64,000 nucleotides of DNA from Neobacillus massiliamazoniensis (GTDB taxonomy: Bacteria > Bacillota > Bacilli > Bacillales > Cytobacillaceae): the NCBI RefSeq assembly GCF_001048695.1, contig NZ_CVRB01000004.1:248001-312000 (forward strand), read 5' to 3'. Under the pieces are notes generated by a model. The model did not search any database. It saw only the letters and a program-made list of their open reading frames with translations, and was not told the origin of the DNA. Of this stretch, positions 47,529 to 56,066 are shown piece after piece. Both the position numbers and the translations under genes were made by a program. How positions within the stretch are numbered: position 1 is the stretch's first letter; each line of letters begins with the position of its first letter.

Positions 47529-48161
47529 CTAATCTTCATCAATGCTTAAAATACGGAAACCATATTCTTCAAGCTTTTTCGTAAACTTATCAATATTATC
47601 TTTCTTTTCAACTTTCATAACAATTCTACGGACGAGTTTATCAGTTTCATCAAATGTTACAAGTGAAATAATATGCTCGTGGAAATGATGGGCGATTTCA
47701 GAAAGGCGAGCAATTCTTCCTTCAGTCTCAACAGAGGTAAAGGCAATTCTAACCCCCGAACGTTTGAAACCAAATGCACTTTCAAATGTACCTAATACAT
47801 CTGAGCGTGTTACTGCACCAAGGAACTGATGTTGAGCATCAACGACGGCAAGCAAAGGAAAATCTTTTAAATCAAGAAGGGTTTTTTCGAAAATTTCCCC
47901 TCCTTGTAAAAATACTTCTTGATGTGTTGCAATATCCTTTACAAGTGTTGATGTTAAATATTCATCCTTCGGTTGATTAGCTAAAAAGTAGTTTTCATAA
48001 ATACTATATCTTGTTACCACACCAACATATTGATCTCCTTTTAACACAGGTAAGCCATCAATCTGATGTTGTTCTAATTTTTTCAAAGCATCTTGAAGAG
48101 TTTCATCTTCTTGTGCAATAAAGCATTCATGTTTTGGAATCATAATATTTTTTACGAACAA
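47529..48161 (-). CDS. CBS-domain protein with C-terminal ACT-like domain
   Basis: A 210-residue protein with two CBS domains (about 1-60 and 75-130; landmarks KKLEQHQIDGLPVLKGDQYVGVVT and LKDFPLLAVVDAQHQFLGAVT) and an ACT-like region from about residue 137 (VRIAFTSVETEGRIARLSEIAHHFHEHIISL). The plan recalls AcuB-type proteins. CBS pairs bind adenosine nucleotides; the partner is unknown. Start is TTG after GAGGTGA. B. subtilis has ypbG near here instead, so this is a local difference. Confidence 0.78.
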   Translation of the reverse strand: MFVKNIMIPKHECFIAQEDETLQDALKKLEQHQIDGLPVLKGDQYVGVVTRYSIYENYFLANQPKDEYLTSTLVKDIATHQEVFLQGGEIFEKTLLDLKDFPLLAVVDAQHQFLGAVTRSDVLGTFESAFGFKRSGVRIAFTSVETEGRIARLSEIAHHFHEHIISLVTFDETDKLVRRIVMKVEKKDNIDKFTKKLEEYGFRILSIDED

Positions 48162-48263
48162 TTCCCATCACCTCAGAAATAATAATCAAACAAAAAAATT
48201 TCTTCCACCACTATTATAATTCTACTTAGACGGTAAAAACCCTTTCATATATTAAAGATTTAT

Positions 48264-48292
48264 GTCATGAAAGAAGAAAATTTTCATATTTA
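48264..48292 (+). promoter_or_regulatory. candidate sigma-E promoter for cotJABC
   Basis: GTCATGAA (48264-48271), a 13-bp spacer and CATATTTA (48285-48292) resemble the sigma-E consensus. In B. subtilis cotJ is a sigma-E operon. The -10 element matches only in part. Confidence 0.45.
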
Positions 48293-48320
48293 TTAATGAT
48301 GTTAGTAAAGGAGGGCTACG

Positions 48321-48551
48321 ATGCATACACATTATAAAACCTATTATCCTTATTCAAGTCCGTTTGACCCCTGCGAGCCGATACATGAAAAAACTTTTTC
48401 TACCCCGCCACATTTATATATTGATTATCAGCCGCCTAATCTTCCTCAATTTTCCCCTATGGAAGCACTTAAAGCAGGCACGCTATGGAAACCCTTATAT
48501 GATCCTTATTTCAACTCGTATGAGAAAGCAAAGGGAGGACTGGCAAGATGA
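48321..48551 (+). CDS. cotJA: spore coat protein CotJA
   Basis: A 76-residue Pro- and Tyr-rich spore coat protein. The start MHTHYKTYYPYSSPFDPCEP and the C-terminal FSPMEALKAGTLWKPLYDPY are family features. AAAGGAGG is 7 nt before the ATG. First gene of cotJABC; its TGA overlaps the cotJB ATG (ATGA). CotJ proteins are incorporated in the inner coat. Confidence 0.92.
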   Translation: MHTHYKTYYPYSSPFDPCEPIHEKTFSTPPHLYIDYQPPNLPQFSPMEALKAGTLWKPLYDPYFNSYEKAKGGLAR

Positions 48552-48808
48552 AACAAATGCCGCCAGAATATTATCAATTAATGGAGCAAATTCAAGCAGT
48601 GGATTTTGTCCTAGTTGAACTCACCCTATTCCTTGATACCCATAATGACGATCTTGAAGTAATCAAACAATTTAACCATTATGTAAAGGAAAGAAAGCAT
48701 TTAAAAAAGGTGTTTGAAAGTCAATTCGGCCCGTTGTTACAATTTGGACACAGCTACTCAGGTTATCCATGGAACTGGGATGATACCCCTTGGCCATGGC
48801 AAGTATGA
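48548..48808 (+). CDS. cotJB: spore coat protein CotJB
   Basis: An 86-residue CotJB-family protein, starting MKQMPPEYYQLMEQIQAVDFVLVEL and ending with a Tyr/Trp-rich tail YPWNWDDTPWPWQV. A GGGAGG site and overlap with cotJA support coupled translation. The following 150 bp before cotJC contain a family C repeat that starts at the stop codon. Confidence 0.92.
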   Translation: MKQMPPEYYQLMEQIQAVDFVLVELTLFLDTHNDDLEVIKQFNHYVKERKHLKKVFESQFGPLLQFGHSYSGYPWNWDDTPWPWQV

Positions 48809-48930
48809 AAGCGGAAGTACCTTGACCAGAAGCGACTAGCATAAGACGAGCCGTCGAGAAGCCGGCAATTTAACCTTCTTAAGGCTAAGCTGTAAACCAT
48901 TGAGCAAATTACGGTGTAGCTAGTCAGTTA
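48806..48930 (+). repeat. family C repeat inside the cotJ operon
   Basis: GAAAGCGGAAGTACCTTGACCAG..GCATAAGACGAGCCG is a clear but decayed family C start; the rest is degraded and ends near GGTGTAGCTAGTCAG. It lies between cotJB and cotJC, genes that are normally almost adjacent. Confidence 0.7.
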
Positions 48931-48958
48931 TCTATTTTCAAAGGGAGGGTTAACTGAA

Positions 48959-49528
48959 ATGTGGATTTATGAAAAGAAGCTGCAATATCCAGTTCGCGTC
49001 AGTACATGTAACCCAACATTGGCAAAATATTTAATTGAACAATATGGAGGGGCAGATGGAGAGCTTGCAGCAGCCCTAAGATATTTAAACCAGCGATATA
49101 CCATTCCAGATAGAGTAATCGGACTTCTTACAGACATCGGTACCGAAGAGTTTGCCCACCTTGAAATGATTGCAACCATGGTTTACAAATTGACGAAGGA
49201 CGCAACACCTGAACAGTTAAAGGCAGCTGGTCTCGGCGAACACTATGCCAACCATGATGGTGCGCTTTTCTACCAAAACGCTGCCGGGGATCCGTGGACT
49301 GCTACTTATATTCAAGCAAAAGGCGACCCCATTGCAGACCTTTATGAAGACATTGCAGCAGAAGAAAAAGCAAGGGCCACCTATCAATGGCTTATTAACC
49401 TAAGTGATGATCCGGATATAAATGATAGCCTACGCTTTTTACGAGAGCGGGAAATCATTCATTCCCTTCGCTTCCGTGAAGCGGTTGAAATATTAAAAGA
49501 GGAAAGAGATAAAAAGAAGGTTTTTTAA
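48959..49528 (+). CDS. cotJC: CotJC, manganese catalase-like spore coat protein
   Basis: A 189-residue ferritin-like, di-manganese-catalase-family protein. Helical metal-ligand motifs are present: GELAAALRYLNQRY, GTEEFAHLEMIATM (ExxH) and DIAAEEKARATYQW, REREIIHSLRF (second ExxH-like pair). In Bacillus coats it associates with CotJA. AAAGGGAGGG precedes the ATG. A hairpin GTCACCAAAAAG/CTTTGGTGAC at 49584-49608 may be its terminator, though the T run is weak. Confidence 0.93.
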   Translation: MWIYEKKLQYPVRVSTCNPTLAKYLIEQYGGADGELAAALRYLNQRYTIPDRVIGLLTDIGTEEFAHLEMIATMVYKLTKDATPEQLKAAGLGEHYANHDGALFYQNAAGDPWTATYIQAKGDPIADLYEDIAAEEKARATYQWLINLSDDPDINDSLRFLREREIIHSLRFREAVEILKEERDKKKVF

Positions 49529-49687
49529 TTATTGATGTTGTTTTTTGTAAAAATTCAGGAATAAGATCAATCTAACTGATACTGGTCACCAAAAAGATCT
49601 TTGGTGACTTAAATTATGTTTATTTTAAGTGACGTTTTATACTTTTATGTGCCATTTCTCCCAAGTTACCTTTTGTTTAGGACATCC

Positions 49688-50143
49688 TTATTTTTTTTCG
49701 TGATAGAGGTTAATATCATAGGTTTTTTTCATCATCTCATAAACAAGATGGCGGTTTTTCCATTGTTCTTCTCTTTTCCATAAGTCTTTACTTCGATCCA
49801 CGATTTCACATCTTAATTCATGATATTCCTTTTCTTTTTTTTCTTTTTGCTGTCGTAATATATTCATAGAACCAAACAATAAAATGGTCCAACAAAACAA
49901 CAAAATATTTAGTGAATCATTGACTGAAGCAGAATACATGGCATAAAAAGAATAAGAATAATGCTTCGCTATCGAAAAATAAAAATAATTCAAGTAAATA
50001 AAAGCAGAAATAACTGTGGCCATTATTAAATAATTATGCAGCTTCTTAGCGTCATCAAATTTTTTCTTTCTTTTCCTAACGTTTTCAAGCATTTGCTTGG
50101 TCGCTTCATCAGTATGTTCTAATAATCGGATTGGAGAATCCAT
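49688..50143 (-). CDS. ypbF: DUF2663 membrane protein YpbF
   Basis: A 151-residue protein with two membrane segments (about 40-60 and 78-98) between charged helices rich in Lys and Glu. It fits the YpbF/DUF2663 family in form and place (before ypbE). The ATG at 50143 follows GGAGGGTGATAAA; the longer frame includes that site. Function unknown. Confidence 0.8.
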   Translation of the reverse strand: MDSPIRLLEHTDEATKQMLENVRKRKKKFDDAKKLHNYLIMATVISAFIYLNYFYFSIAKHYSYSFYAMYSASVNDSLNILLFCWTILLFGSMNILRQQKEKKEKEYHELRCEIVDRSKDLWKREEQWKNRHLVYEMMKKTYDINLYHEKK

Positions 50144-50210
50144 TTTATCACCCTCCATTTCCATATATTCATATGAACTTGTCCCTTGGAATATGTTTAG
50201 AAAATAAAAA

Positions 50211-50471
50211 GAGGGTGTCCCAAAAGTATAACTTTTAGGGGTACTCCCTTTTTAATTAATGGTCTGTTAAACTTGTCTGTTGATTTCCGCTCTAGGCTCT
50301 CGCTTTCCGCGGGCGGTCCGGGGAGCCTCCTCGGCGCTATTGCGCCTGCGGGGTCTCCCCGGACCCGTACTCCCGCAGGAGTCGAGCGCCTTCCGCTCCA
50401 ATCAACATTGCGGAAAAATTATCATGAACTTTGTACATATAGTGGTGCCTGTCACATTTTGGGATAGCCTC
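50211..50471 (+). repeat. family B repeat element, copy B3 (short form)
   Basis: 261 bp, inverted ends GAGGGTGTCCCAAAAGTATAA and CATTTTGGGATAGCCTC. It lacks the roughly 65-bp inner insert of B1 and B2: CCGCAGGAGTCGAGCGCC is continuous. It ends 3 bp before the ypbE stop codon region (50475). The gap of 331 bp between ypbE and ypbF contains nothing else. Confidence 0.8.
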
Positions 50472-50474
50472 TTC

Positions 50475-51206
50475 TTAATTTAAAGGTATATTTAAAACCT
50501 GACCTGTAACAATATGCTCAGATTGCAAGTGATTCGCTTTCTTTATCAAGTCAATCCCGGATTGTGAATTGTAATACTTCATCGCAATACTGTAAAGCGT
50601 TTCTTTTGGCTGCACTTTATGATAAATGATTTTAGTTTGACTTTTTGTGGGTGCTGGTTGGGATATATTAGATGTGGAAGCAGGAACAGTTGTCGGGGCA
50701 GGAGGCTCGACCCCATTAGCAGCTTGGCTTCCATCATTCGTTTCGTTAGTTTGTTTATTCGGATCCCCAGTCTCGTTCTGCACCGCCTGTGGGGTGGTGT
50801 TACTACTTTGATCTGTCGAAGCCTCCGTTTCCGTTCCCTTATTTTCCTGTTGTGATTCACTCTGTTTCTCTGGTGGCTTTGACGATTGATCATTGTTTTT
50901 TTTTGTTTTTTCTATAGTAATGGATTCACTTCCATTTGTATCAACAGTGGTTTTTACCGATCCATTAGTTTTTTTCCCATTAAGATAGGAAAACGTACAA
51001 ATAATAATAATCGGGAGAAGAATAAAGATTAGGATAAGCGAACGCATTAGAGGATACTTTATCTTCCACTTTATTTTCTTTTTCTTCTGACGGTGTACTT
51101 GTTCTCTTGGAGGCAGCTTGTCATTCCCATCAACATTTTCGTTTATTTTTTCAATTCGACGCCTTAGCCTCTCAGCCTGATCTCTGTATGGCTCCTCTTT
51201 ATTCAT
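50475..51206 (-). CDS. ypbE: LysM-domain membrane protein YpbE
   Basis: A 243-residue type II membrane protein: basic cytoplasmic N-terminus (about 1-50), one membrane segment (55-75), a long low-complexity linker rich in Thr, Ser, Asn, Gln and Pro (about 80-190), and a C-terminal LysM domain (about 196-241, YHKVQPKETLYSIAMKYY..GQVLNIP). LysM binds peptidoglycan, so it should tether the cell wall to the membrane. It overlaps the start of ypbD's end by 8 nt. Confidence 0.9.
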   Translation of the reverse strand: MNKEEPYRDQAERLRRRIEKINENVDGNDKLPPREQVHRQKKKKIKWKIKYPLMRSLILIFILLPIIIICTFSYLNGKKTNGSVKTTVDTNGSESITIEKTKKNNDQSSKPPEKQSESQQENKGTETEASTDQSSNTTPQAVQNETGDPNKQTNETNDGSQAANGVEPPAPTTVPASTSNISQPAPTKSQTKIIYHKVQPKETLYSIAMKYYNSQSGIDLIKKANHLQSEHIVTGQVLNIPLN

Positions 51207-51813
51207 GTGGCAGCTCCTTTCTCCTCATTAACGAATCGGATTGATTTTCTCTACATTTTATATAAACACCTAAAAGAAAATCGATAACAAAATGCATCAC
51301 GATGGTAACCGCTAAATTCCCCGTCCACTCATAAATAAATCCGATGATAAAGCTTAGTAATACGATATTCATAAATAAAAACCAATTAAAAAGGTAACGA
51401 TAATGGATAATAGCAAAAATAATACTGGCGAAAATAAGACCAACTTTTGTTTGAATGATTCCGCGGAAAAGTAATTCCTCGCTTATCGCTACAATAGCTG
51501 CAATCCATAATATATGAAATATATTCTTATTTCTAAATATCCTTTTATTCAAACCACCATCATCATAATAAGAGTCAGGAAGCCACTTCATCAGAACAAT
51601 ATCCAAAGCCACAACTGCCACTCCACAAGGAAAACCTACAGTGAGAATTTTATAATCTTTCCAATCCATATGTTTTAAAAAAGAAAAATGATCAAATAAA
51701 AGAATACCTAAGATAAAGGAAATGGTTAAGAGTATTATTTGTGTCAAATATAGGTGAAACAGTAATTCTCTATCCGTCAGCTCAGTGATTACTTCATTAT
51801 ATTTCCTTTTCAT
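51199..51813 (-). CDS. ypbD: CPBP-family intramembrane metalloprotease YpbD
   Basis: A 204-residue integral membrane protein of the CAAX protease/bacteriocin-processing (CPBP, ABI) family. Motif 1 is AISEELLFRGIIQTKVG (EExxxR), motif 2 is IHYRYLFNWFLF, and motif 3 is IVMHFVIDFLLG (HxxxD/N). Substrate unknown. The gene overlaps recS and ypbE at its two ends, so ypbB-recS-ypbD-ypbE form one unit. Confidence 0.9.
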   Translation of the reverse strand: MKRKYNEVITELTDRELLFHLYLTQIILLTISFILGILLFDHFSFLKHMDWKDYKILTVGFPCGVAVVALDIVLMKWLPDSYYDDGGLNKRIFRNKNIFHILWIAAIVAISEELLFRGIIQTKVGLIFASIIFAIIHYRYLFNWFLFMNIVLLSFIIGFIYEWTGNLAVTIVMHFVIDFLLGVYIKCRENQSDSLMRRKELPHE

Positions 51814-53312
51814 TCGCTCATCTCACTATTAATTAAAATTTCGGATAGATATTCCTTCCACTCCCATTTTCCTATTTCAACGACTGTGTTTCCATCCTCA
51901 GTAGAATAATATTCATCCAATTGTAATCCGCAATAATCACAGCAGGGATCCTCATTTTTTTTGTTTGCTTCTTCAAAATATCGTAAAATAAACTCTCTTC
52001 TGCAACAATCATCGTCTATCCATTTTTTCATTCTATAAATATTGCTTTTCTTAACCATTAATCTTCCGTTAACAAATTCTTTTATCGTTTCCTTTAGTGT
52101 TTCAAGACTCGTTGTTTCGTTTAAAAGCTCGAAAAACCCCTGAACAATCCGCCATTGAATTTCTGTGAATCCTCCTCTAGACTGGAGATCTTCTTTTATA
52201 TTCAAATGACTGGTTAATGATTCATGATTTATTTGTGAGAACAACCAATCAATCTGTTGTTCCGAAGGCAGCTCTCCTTCAGCAAGTTGCAATTGAATCT
52301 GCTCGTCACCCGGTGAATACAATAAAATCGCGATGCTTGGCTTACCATCCCTACCTGCCCGACCAACCTCTTGCAGGAAGGACTCTAATTGCATTGGCAT
52401 ATGGTAATGAATGATAAAACGAATATTATCTTTATTTACTCCCATACCAAAAGCACTCGTAGCACAGATGACATCAAGTTGATTATGAATAAACTGTTGT
52501 TGAATCAAAACCCTTGAATCTGGATCAAGTCCACTGTGATAAACATTTGCCCGGCAAATTCCTTTTTCCATTAGTGTCAAAGCCATCTCTTCAGCTGCCT
52601 TTTTACTTGAAAAATATATAATCCCCGGTTTTTTTAGTCTTGAAACAAGCTCTAATACAAGGCGTTGTTTAGAAAAGTAATCGGTTACTTTTTCAAGATA
52701 AAAAGCAATATTGGGGCGATCAACTGATGACTCTACTCTAGTAATATTCTTTATGCCAAGTGAAGTGATAATATCATCACGGACCTTTGCAGTAGCAGTA
52801 GCAGTGAGAGCAAGCGTAAGCGGATTTCCAAGCTTTTGACGAATTTCGCCCAACTTTGAATAATCTGGACGAAAGTCATAGCCCCATTGTGAAATACAAT
52901 GAGCCTCATCCACCACAAATAATGAAATCGAAAGTGCTTGGAGCTTGCGAATAATAAAGGAAACTCCTAACATTTCAGGTGAAATAAAAATAAATTTATA
53001 TCTTTTTAGGTTTTGAAAAGCTTCTTTTCTTTCGTCCTCATGAAGGAAAGAATTTAAGGCAATTACCCGCTTTTCACCAATTTTCATTAACTGTTCTACT
53101 TGATCCTGCATTAAGGATATAAGTGGAGAGATGATCAAGACTTGTCCTTTTAGTAAGTATCCTGGAAGCTGGTAACACAAAGATTTCCCCGTTCCGGTTG
53201 GCAGCATCGCAATCGTATCTGAACCGGCTAAAATGGAGGAAATGACCTCTTTTTGCCCAGTTTTAAAGGAAGAGTACCCAAAATACTTATGTAATGCTGT
53301 TTCTAGTTTCAT
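51810..53312 (-). CDS. recS: RecQ-family ATP-dependent DNA helicase RecS
   Basis: A 500-residue RecQ-type 3'-5' helicase, corresponding to the shorter of the two Bacillus RecQ proteins (YpbC/RecS). Helicase motifs: MLPTGTGKSLCYQLP (I), VDEAHCISQWGYDFRPDY (II), LTATATAKVRDDI (III), and QEVGRAGRDGKPS (VI). The C-terminal zinc-binding region has CCRREFILRYFEE and DPCCDYCG. There is no full HRDC domain, which explains the short length. Its start overlaps ypbB. Confidence 0.93.
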   Translation of the reverse strand: MKLETALHKYFGYSSFKTGQKEVISSILAGSDTIAMLPTGTGKSLCYQLPGYLLKGQVLIISPLISLMQDQVEQLMKIGEKRVIALNSFLHEDERKEAFQNLKRYKFIFISPEMLGVSFIIRKLQALSISLFVVDEAHCISQWGYDFRPDYSKLGEIRQKLGNPLTLALTATATAKVRDDIITSLGIKNITRVESSVDRPNIAFYLEKVTDYFSKQRLVLELVSRLKKPGIIYFSSKKAAEEMALTLMEKGICRANVYHSGLDPDSRVLIQQQFIHNQLDVICATSAFGMGVNKDNIRFIIHYHMPMQLESFLQEVGRAGRDGKPSIAILLYSPGDEQIQLQLAEGELPSEQQIDWLFSQINHESLTSHLNIKEDLQSRGGFTEIQWRIVQGFFELLNETTSLETLKETIKEFVNGRLMVKKSNIYRMKKWIDDDCCRREFILRYFEEANKKNEDPCCDYCGLQLDEYYSTEDGNTVVEIGKWEWKEYLSEILINSEMSE

Positions 53313-54349
53313 CTTCTTTCTCCCATCTTTGCCAATACCAATCGGATTTGAAAATATGAAGCTGTTTCCAGTTTAGTTCTTATTTGCTTTAATTTTCTTG
53401 TCGCTAATTGACTTGATATTTCCACAACTTTTCTTTGCAATTCTTTATCAACATAAGCATCAATCAAAAAATCTTCATGGTTTAATGCCAATTCCACGAT
53501 ATGGTCCTCAATCGTACTTATTTTTAAATCACGAATTTGGGCAATTTGAGCAATAGAATAGTCAAGGCGAAGAAGCTCTAATGTTTTACGAGCTGAAATG
53601 GTTAATGAGTCGGATTGGCTAAGGTCTTGAAAGAGTAAGGATAACAATGAAAAACGTTTTCCTTCCTTTTCCACCGTCGCAATCAAATAATGTAATACAT
53701 TTAAAAATTCGAGTTGATAGTCCAGAATATTTCTATTTAATTTTTTTGCAGCTTGCATGCTCGTTAGGCCAATTCTTTTACATCCTGTTAGGCGATAGAC
53801 AAGAACAGCAGGATCAATGTCTTTCGCTTCATCAAGACAGGAAAATAACTCCTCAAAAAGCATTTTGCCAATTTCATCTTTAGAAACTTGTATTTGTTTT
53901 AAAACGGATTTCAACCATAGATGGACTTTTTTGTCTTTTTGAATCGGAATATAGTGGGTTTCCTGGAATGCTACATTTGAAATGACTTGAATAAACAATG
54001 ATAATCTTTCCCAAATCATGGTGGATATATGATGATACTCCCATCCATTTATATATTGAGGCAATCGGATTTCTTCTATTATCATTTCTCCCCGTTCCGT
54101 GAGAACATTTATCTGACTGCCACAAGAACGAATCCATTTCTTTTCTTGTAAACAATCAATGATATCTTCGAAGTCCTCTCGAGGTAATAATTCAAAAATC
54201 CGAAAGAATTTCTTAATTGTGAATAAATGTGCATCTTGGATCGTTTGCGCAGACTTTTTGCCATTCAAAAGATGATAGATGGAATAAATGGTTCGTTCCC
54301 CATTTAATTTTTTTAAACAATATAGAATAATATTTTCCGTATATTGCAA
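53309..54349 (-). CDS. ypbB: helix-turn-helix protein YpbB
   Basis: A 346-residue protein of the YpbB family, whose C-terminus carries a helicase-associated (HTH_40-type) domain: LLRLDYSIAQIAQIRDLKISTIEDHIVELAL at about 275-305. It is always next to recS; joint action is likely but unproven. Start TTG with GGTGATG upstream. Confidence 0.88.
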   Translation of the reverse strand: MQYTENIILYCLKKLNGERTIYSIYHLLNGKKSAQTIQDAHLFTIKKFFRIFELLPREDFEDIIDCLQEKKWIRSCGSQINVLTERGEMIIEEIRLPQYINGWEYHHISTMIWERLSLFIQVISNVAFQETHYIPIQKDKKVHLWLKSVLKQIQVSKDEIGKMLFEELFSCLDEAKDIDPAVLVYRLTGCKRIGLTSMQAAKKLNRNILDYQLEFLNVLHYLIATVEKEGKRFSLLSLLFQDLSQSDSLTISARKTLELLRLDYSIAQIAQIRDLKISTIEDHIVELALNHEDFLIDAYVDKELQRKVVEISSQLATRKLKQIRTKLETASYFQIRLVLAKMGERR

Positions 54350-54493
54350 TCCACATCACCACTTTTCAAATATCGACAAATAATCCAATTCTTCTATTTT
54401 TATTTTATCATGAAACTGGATATCTTGTTGCCGAAAATGTAGATATAATAGAAATACGATAATGAATCAAATGATTTTACAAGCATTTTGCTA

Positions 54494-54522
54494 TTGAAAA
54501 GTTACTCATACAGTTTTACAAT
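54494..54522 (+). promoter_or_regulatory. sigma-A promoter for fer
   Basis: TTGAAA (54494-54499), a 17-bp spacer and TACAAT (54517-54522), about 80 bp before the start codon. Confidence 0.6.
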
Positions 54523-54532
54523 AGAAATGTGA

Positions 54533-54853
<321 letters not shown>

Positions 54854-54883
54854 TCTTTAGCCTTAAAGATATTCTTAAGCTAC

Positions 54884-54908
54884 TCCCCCTCATTAGAGGG
54901 GTTTTTTG
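54884..54908 (+). terminator. terminator after fer
   Basis: Stem CCCCTC/GAGGGG with an ATTA loop and TTTTTT. Confidence 0.88.
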
Positions 54909-55005
54909 TTTTTCTAATATATAAAACTCCAATAGACAGCAAGAATCAACAATACTTGTTGAAATTGAATTTTGTTACGGACTTGGCGGTTTAAAGAAAA
55001 AAGCA

Positions 55006-55034
55006 AAAAAACACGATGGTCTCGTGTTTTTTTT
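55006..55034. terminator. terminator after the glutathione peroxidase-like gene
   Basis: AAAAAACACGA/TCGTGTTTTTT with a short loop, A and T runs on both sides. Confidence 0.8.
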
Positions 55035-55107
55035 ATAGATTCTCGTGTCTAGTCACTCCAGCTTTTTATGTTTCATCATTACTGGAGGAACAAGTTTGGA
55101 AAAAAAC

Positions 55108-55584
55108 TTATACCAGGGCCACAAAATCGTCTACAATATCTTTAGGTTTGGTAGTTGGACTATATCGTTTTACAACATTTCCTTTTGGATCAACCAGAAA
55201 TTTAGTGAAATTCCATTTCACCGTATTTAAACCTAATATTCCAGGTGTTTGCTTCCTTAAATAGACAAATAAAGGATGGGCATAGACGCCATTCACATCC
55301 ACTTTGGCAAACATAGGAAATGTTACTCCATAATTCAATTCGCAAAAGGATTTAATTTCATTCTCATTTCCAGATTCTTGGTTCATGAATTGATTGCAAG
55401 GAAATCCTAGGACAACTAAACCTTGATCTTTATATTGCTCATAAATTTGTTGAAGCTCCTTATATTGAGGAGTAAAACCACACTTGCTTGCTGTATTAAC
55501 AATAAGCAAAACCTTCCCCTCATATTGTTTTAGGGAAATTTCCTCTCCATCAATTGTTTTTACTTTAAACTGATAAATTGACAT
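55108..55584 (-). CDS. glutathione peroxidase-like thiol peroxidase
   Basis: A 158-residue peroxidase of the GPx family (B. subtilis BsaA type), reducing hydroperoxides. The catalytic cysteine is Cys35 in NTASKCGFTPQY; the partner glutamine is in GFPCNQF and the tryptophan/asparagine in VKWNFTKF. Bacteria with bacillithiol usually run these enzymes on thioredoxin or other thiols rather than glutathione. GAGGGGAGA precedes the ATG. Not in this position in B. subtilis. Confidence 0.93.
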   Translation of the reverse strand: MSIYQFKVKTIDGEEISLKQYEGKVLLIVNTASKCGFTPQYKELQQIYEQYKDQGLVVLGFPCNQFMNQESGNENEIKSFCELNYGVTFPMFAKVDVNGVYAHPLFVYLRKQTPGILGLNTVKWNFTKFLVDPKGNVVKRYSPTTKPKDIVDDFVALV

Positions 55585-55628
55585 AACTCGAATCTCCCCT
55601 CTTTTTTAAAATAATGAATTTAATTTTG

Positions 55629-55790
55629 ACTTTGAGAATTGTCCAGCTCCAGGCGCCAAGCGACTAGTGTACTTCGCGCATCTCCCTACGATAAGTCAAC
55701 ATCGAATCGCTAACGCTCTTCGTGTTTCCTTTATCTCAGTCGAAGCGCTCCAGTCCATACGTCGCTAAACGGGCGCCTTGCGCTTTTCTG
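55629..55790 (-). repeat. family C repeat, reverse orientation
   Basis: GAGAATTGTCCAGCTCCAGGCGCC at one side and GGGCGCCTTGCGCTTTTC at the other are the reversed ends of family C. The 482-bp gap before the alcohol dehydrogenase gene also holds about 280 bp of AT-rich sequence that should contain that gene's promoter, but no clear match was found. Confidence 0.7.
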
Positions 55791-56066
55791 ACTCCATTAT
55801 CCCAAATTTACAACAAATAAACTATCTTTATATTCCCTAAATTTGATCTAAATGGTCTTTCGTGATTATTTTCAGAATTTTGCATTTATTCAAAATATTA
55901 TTCTTGACATTATTAAATTATTGACGATATATAAAATATAGAGAAATTTGGGAAAACGAGCAGTCCTTTTGTGTCTATGGAATAATAATGATCGGTTATT
56001 TTCTCCGTTCAGAAGCTTACAAAATATGAATTTATCTTAACTAATTCCTAAAAGCGAGGTATTGTT

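Noticed and set aside
49584..49608. Strong terminator after cotJC
   Set aside because: The hairpin GTCACC..GGTGAC is perfect, but it is followed by TTAAATTA and not a T run, so it is mentioned only as a possibility.
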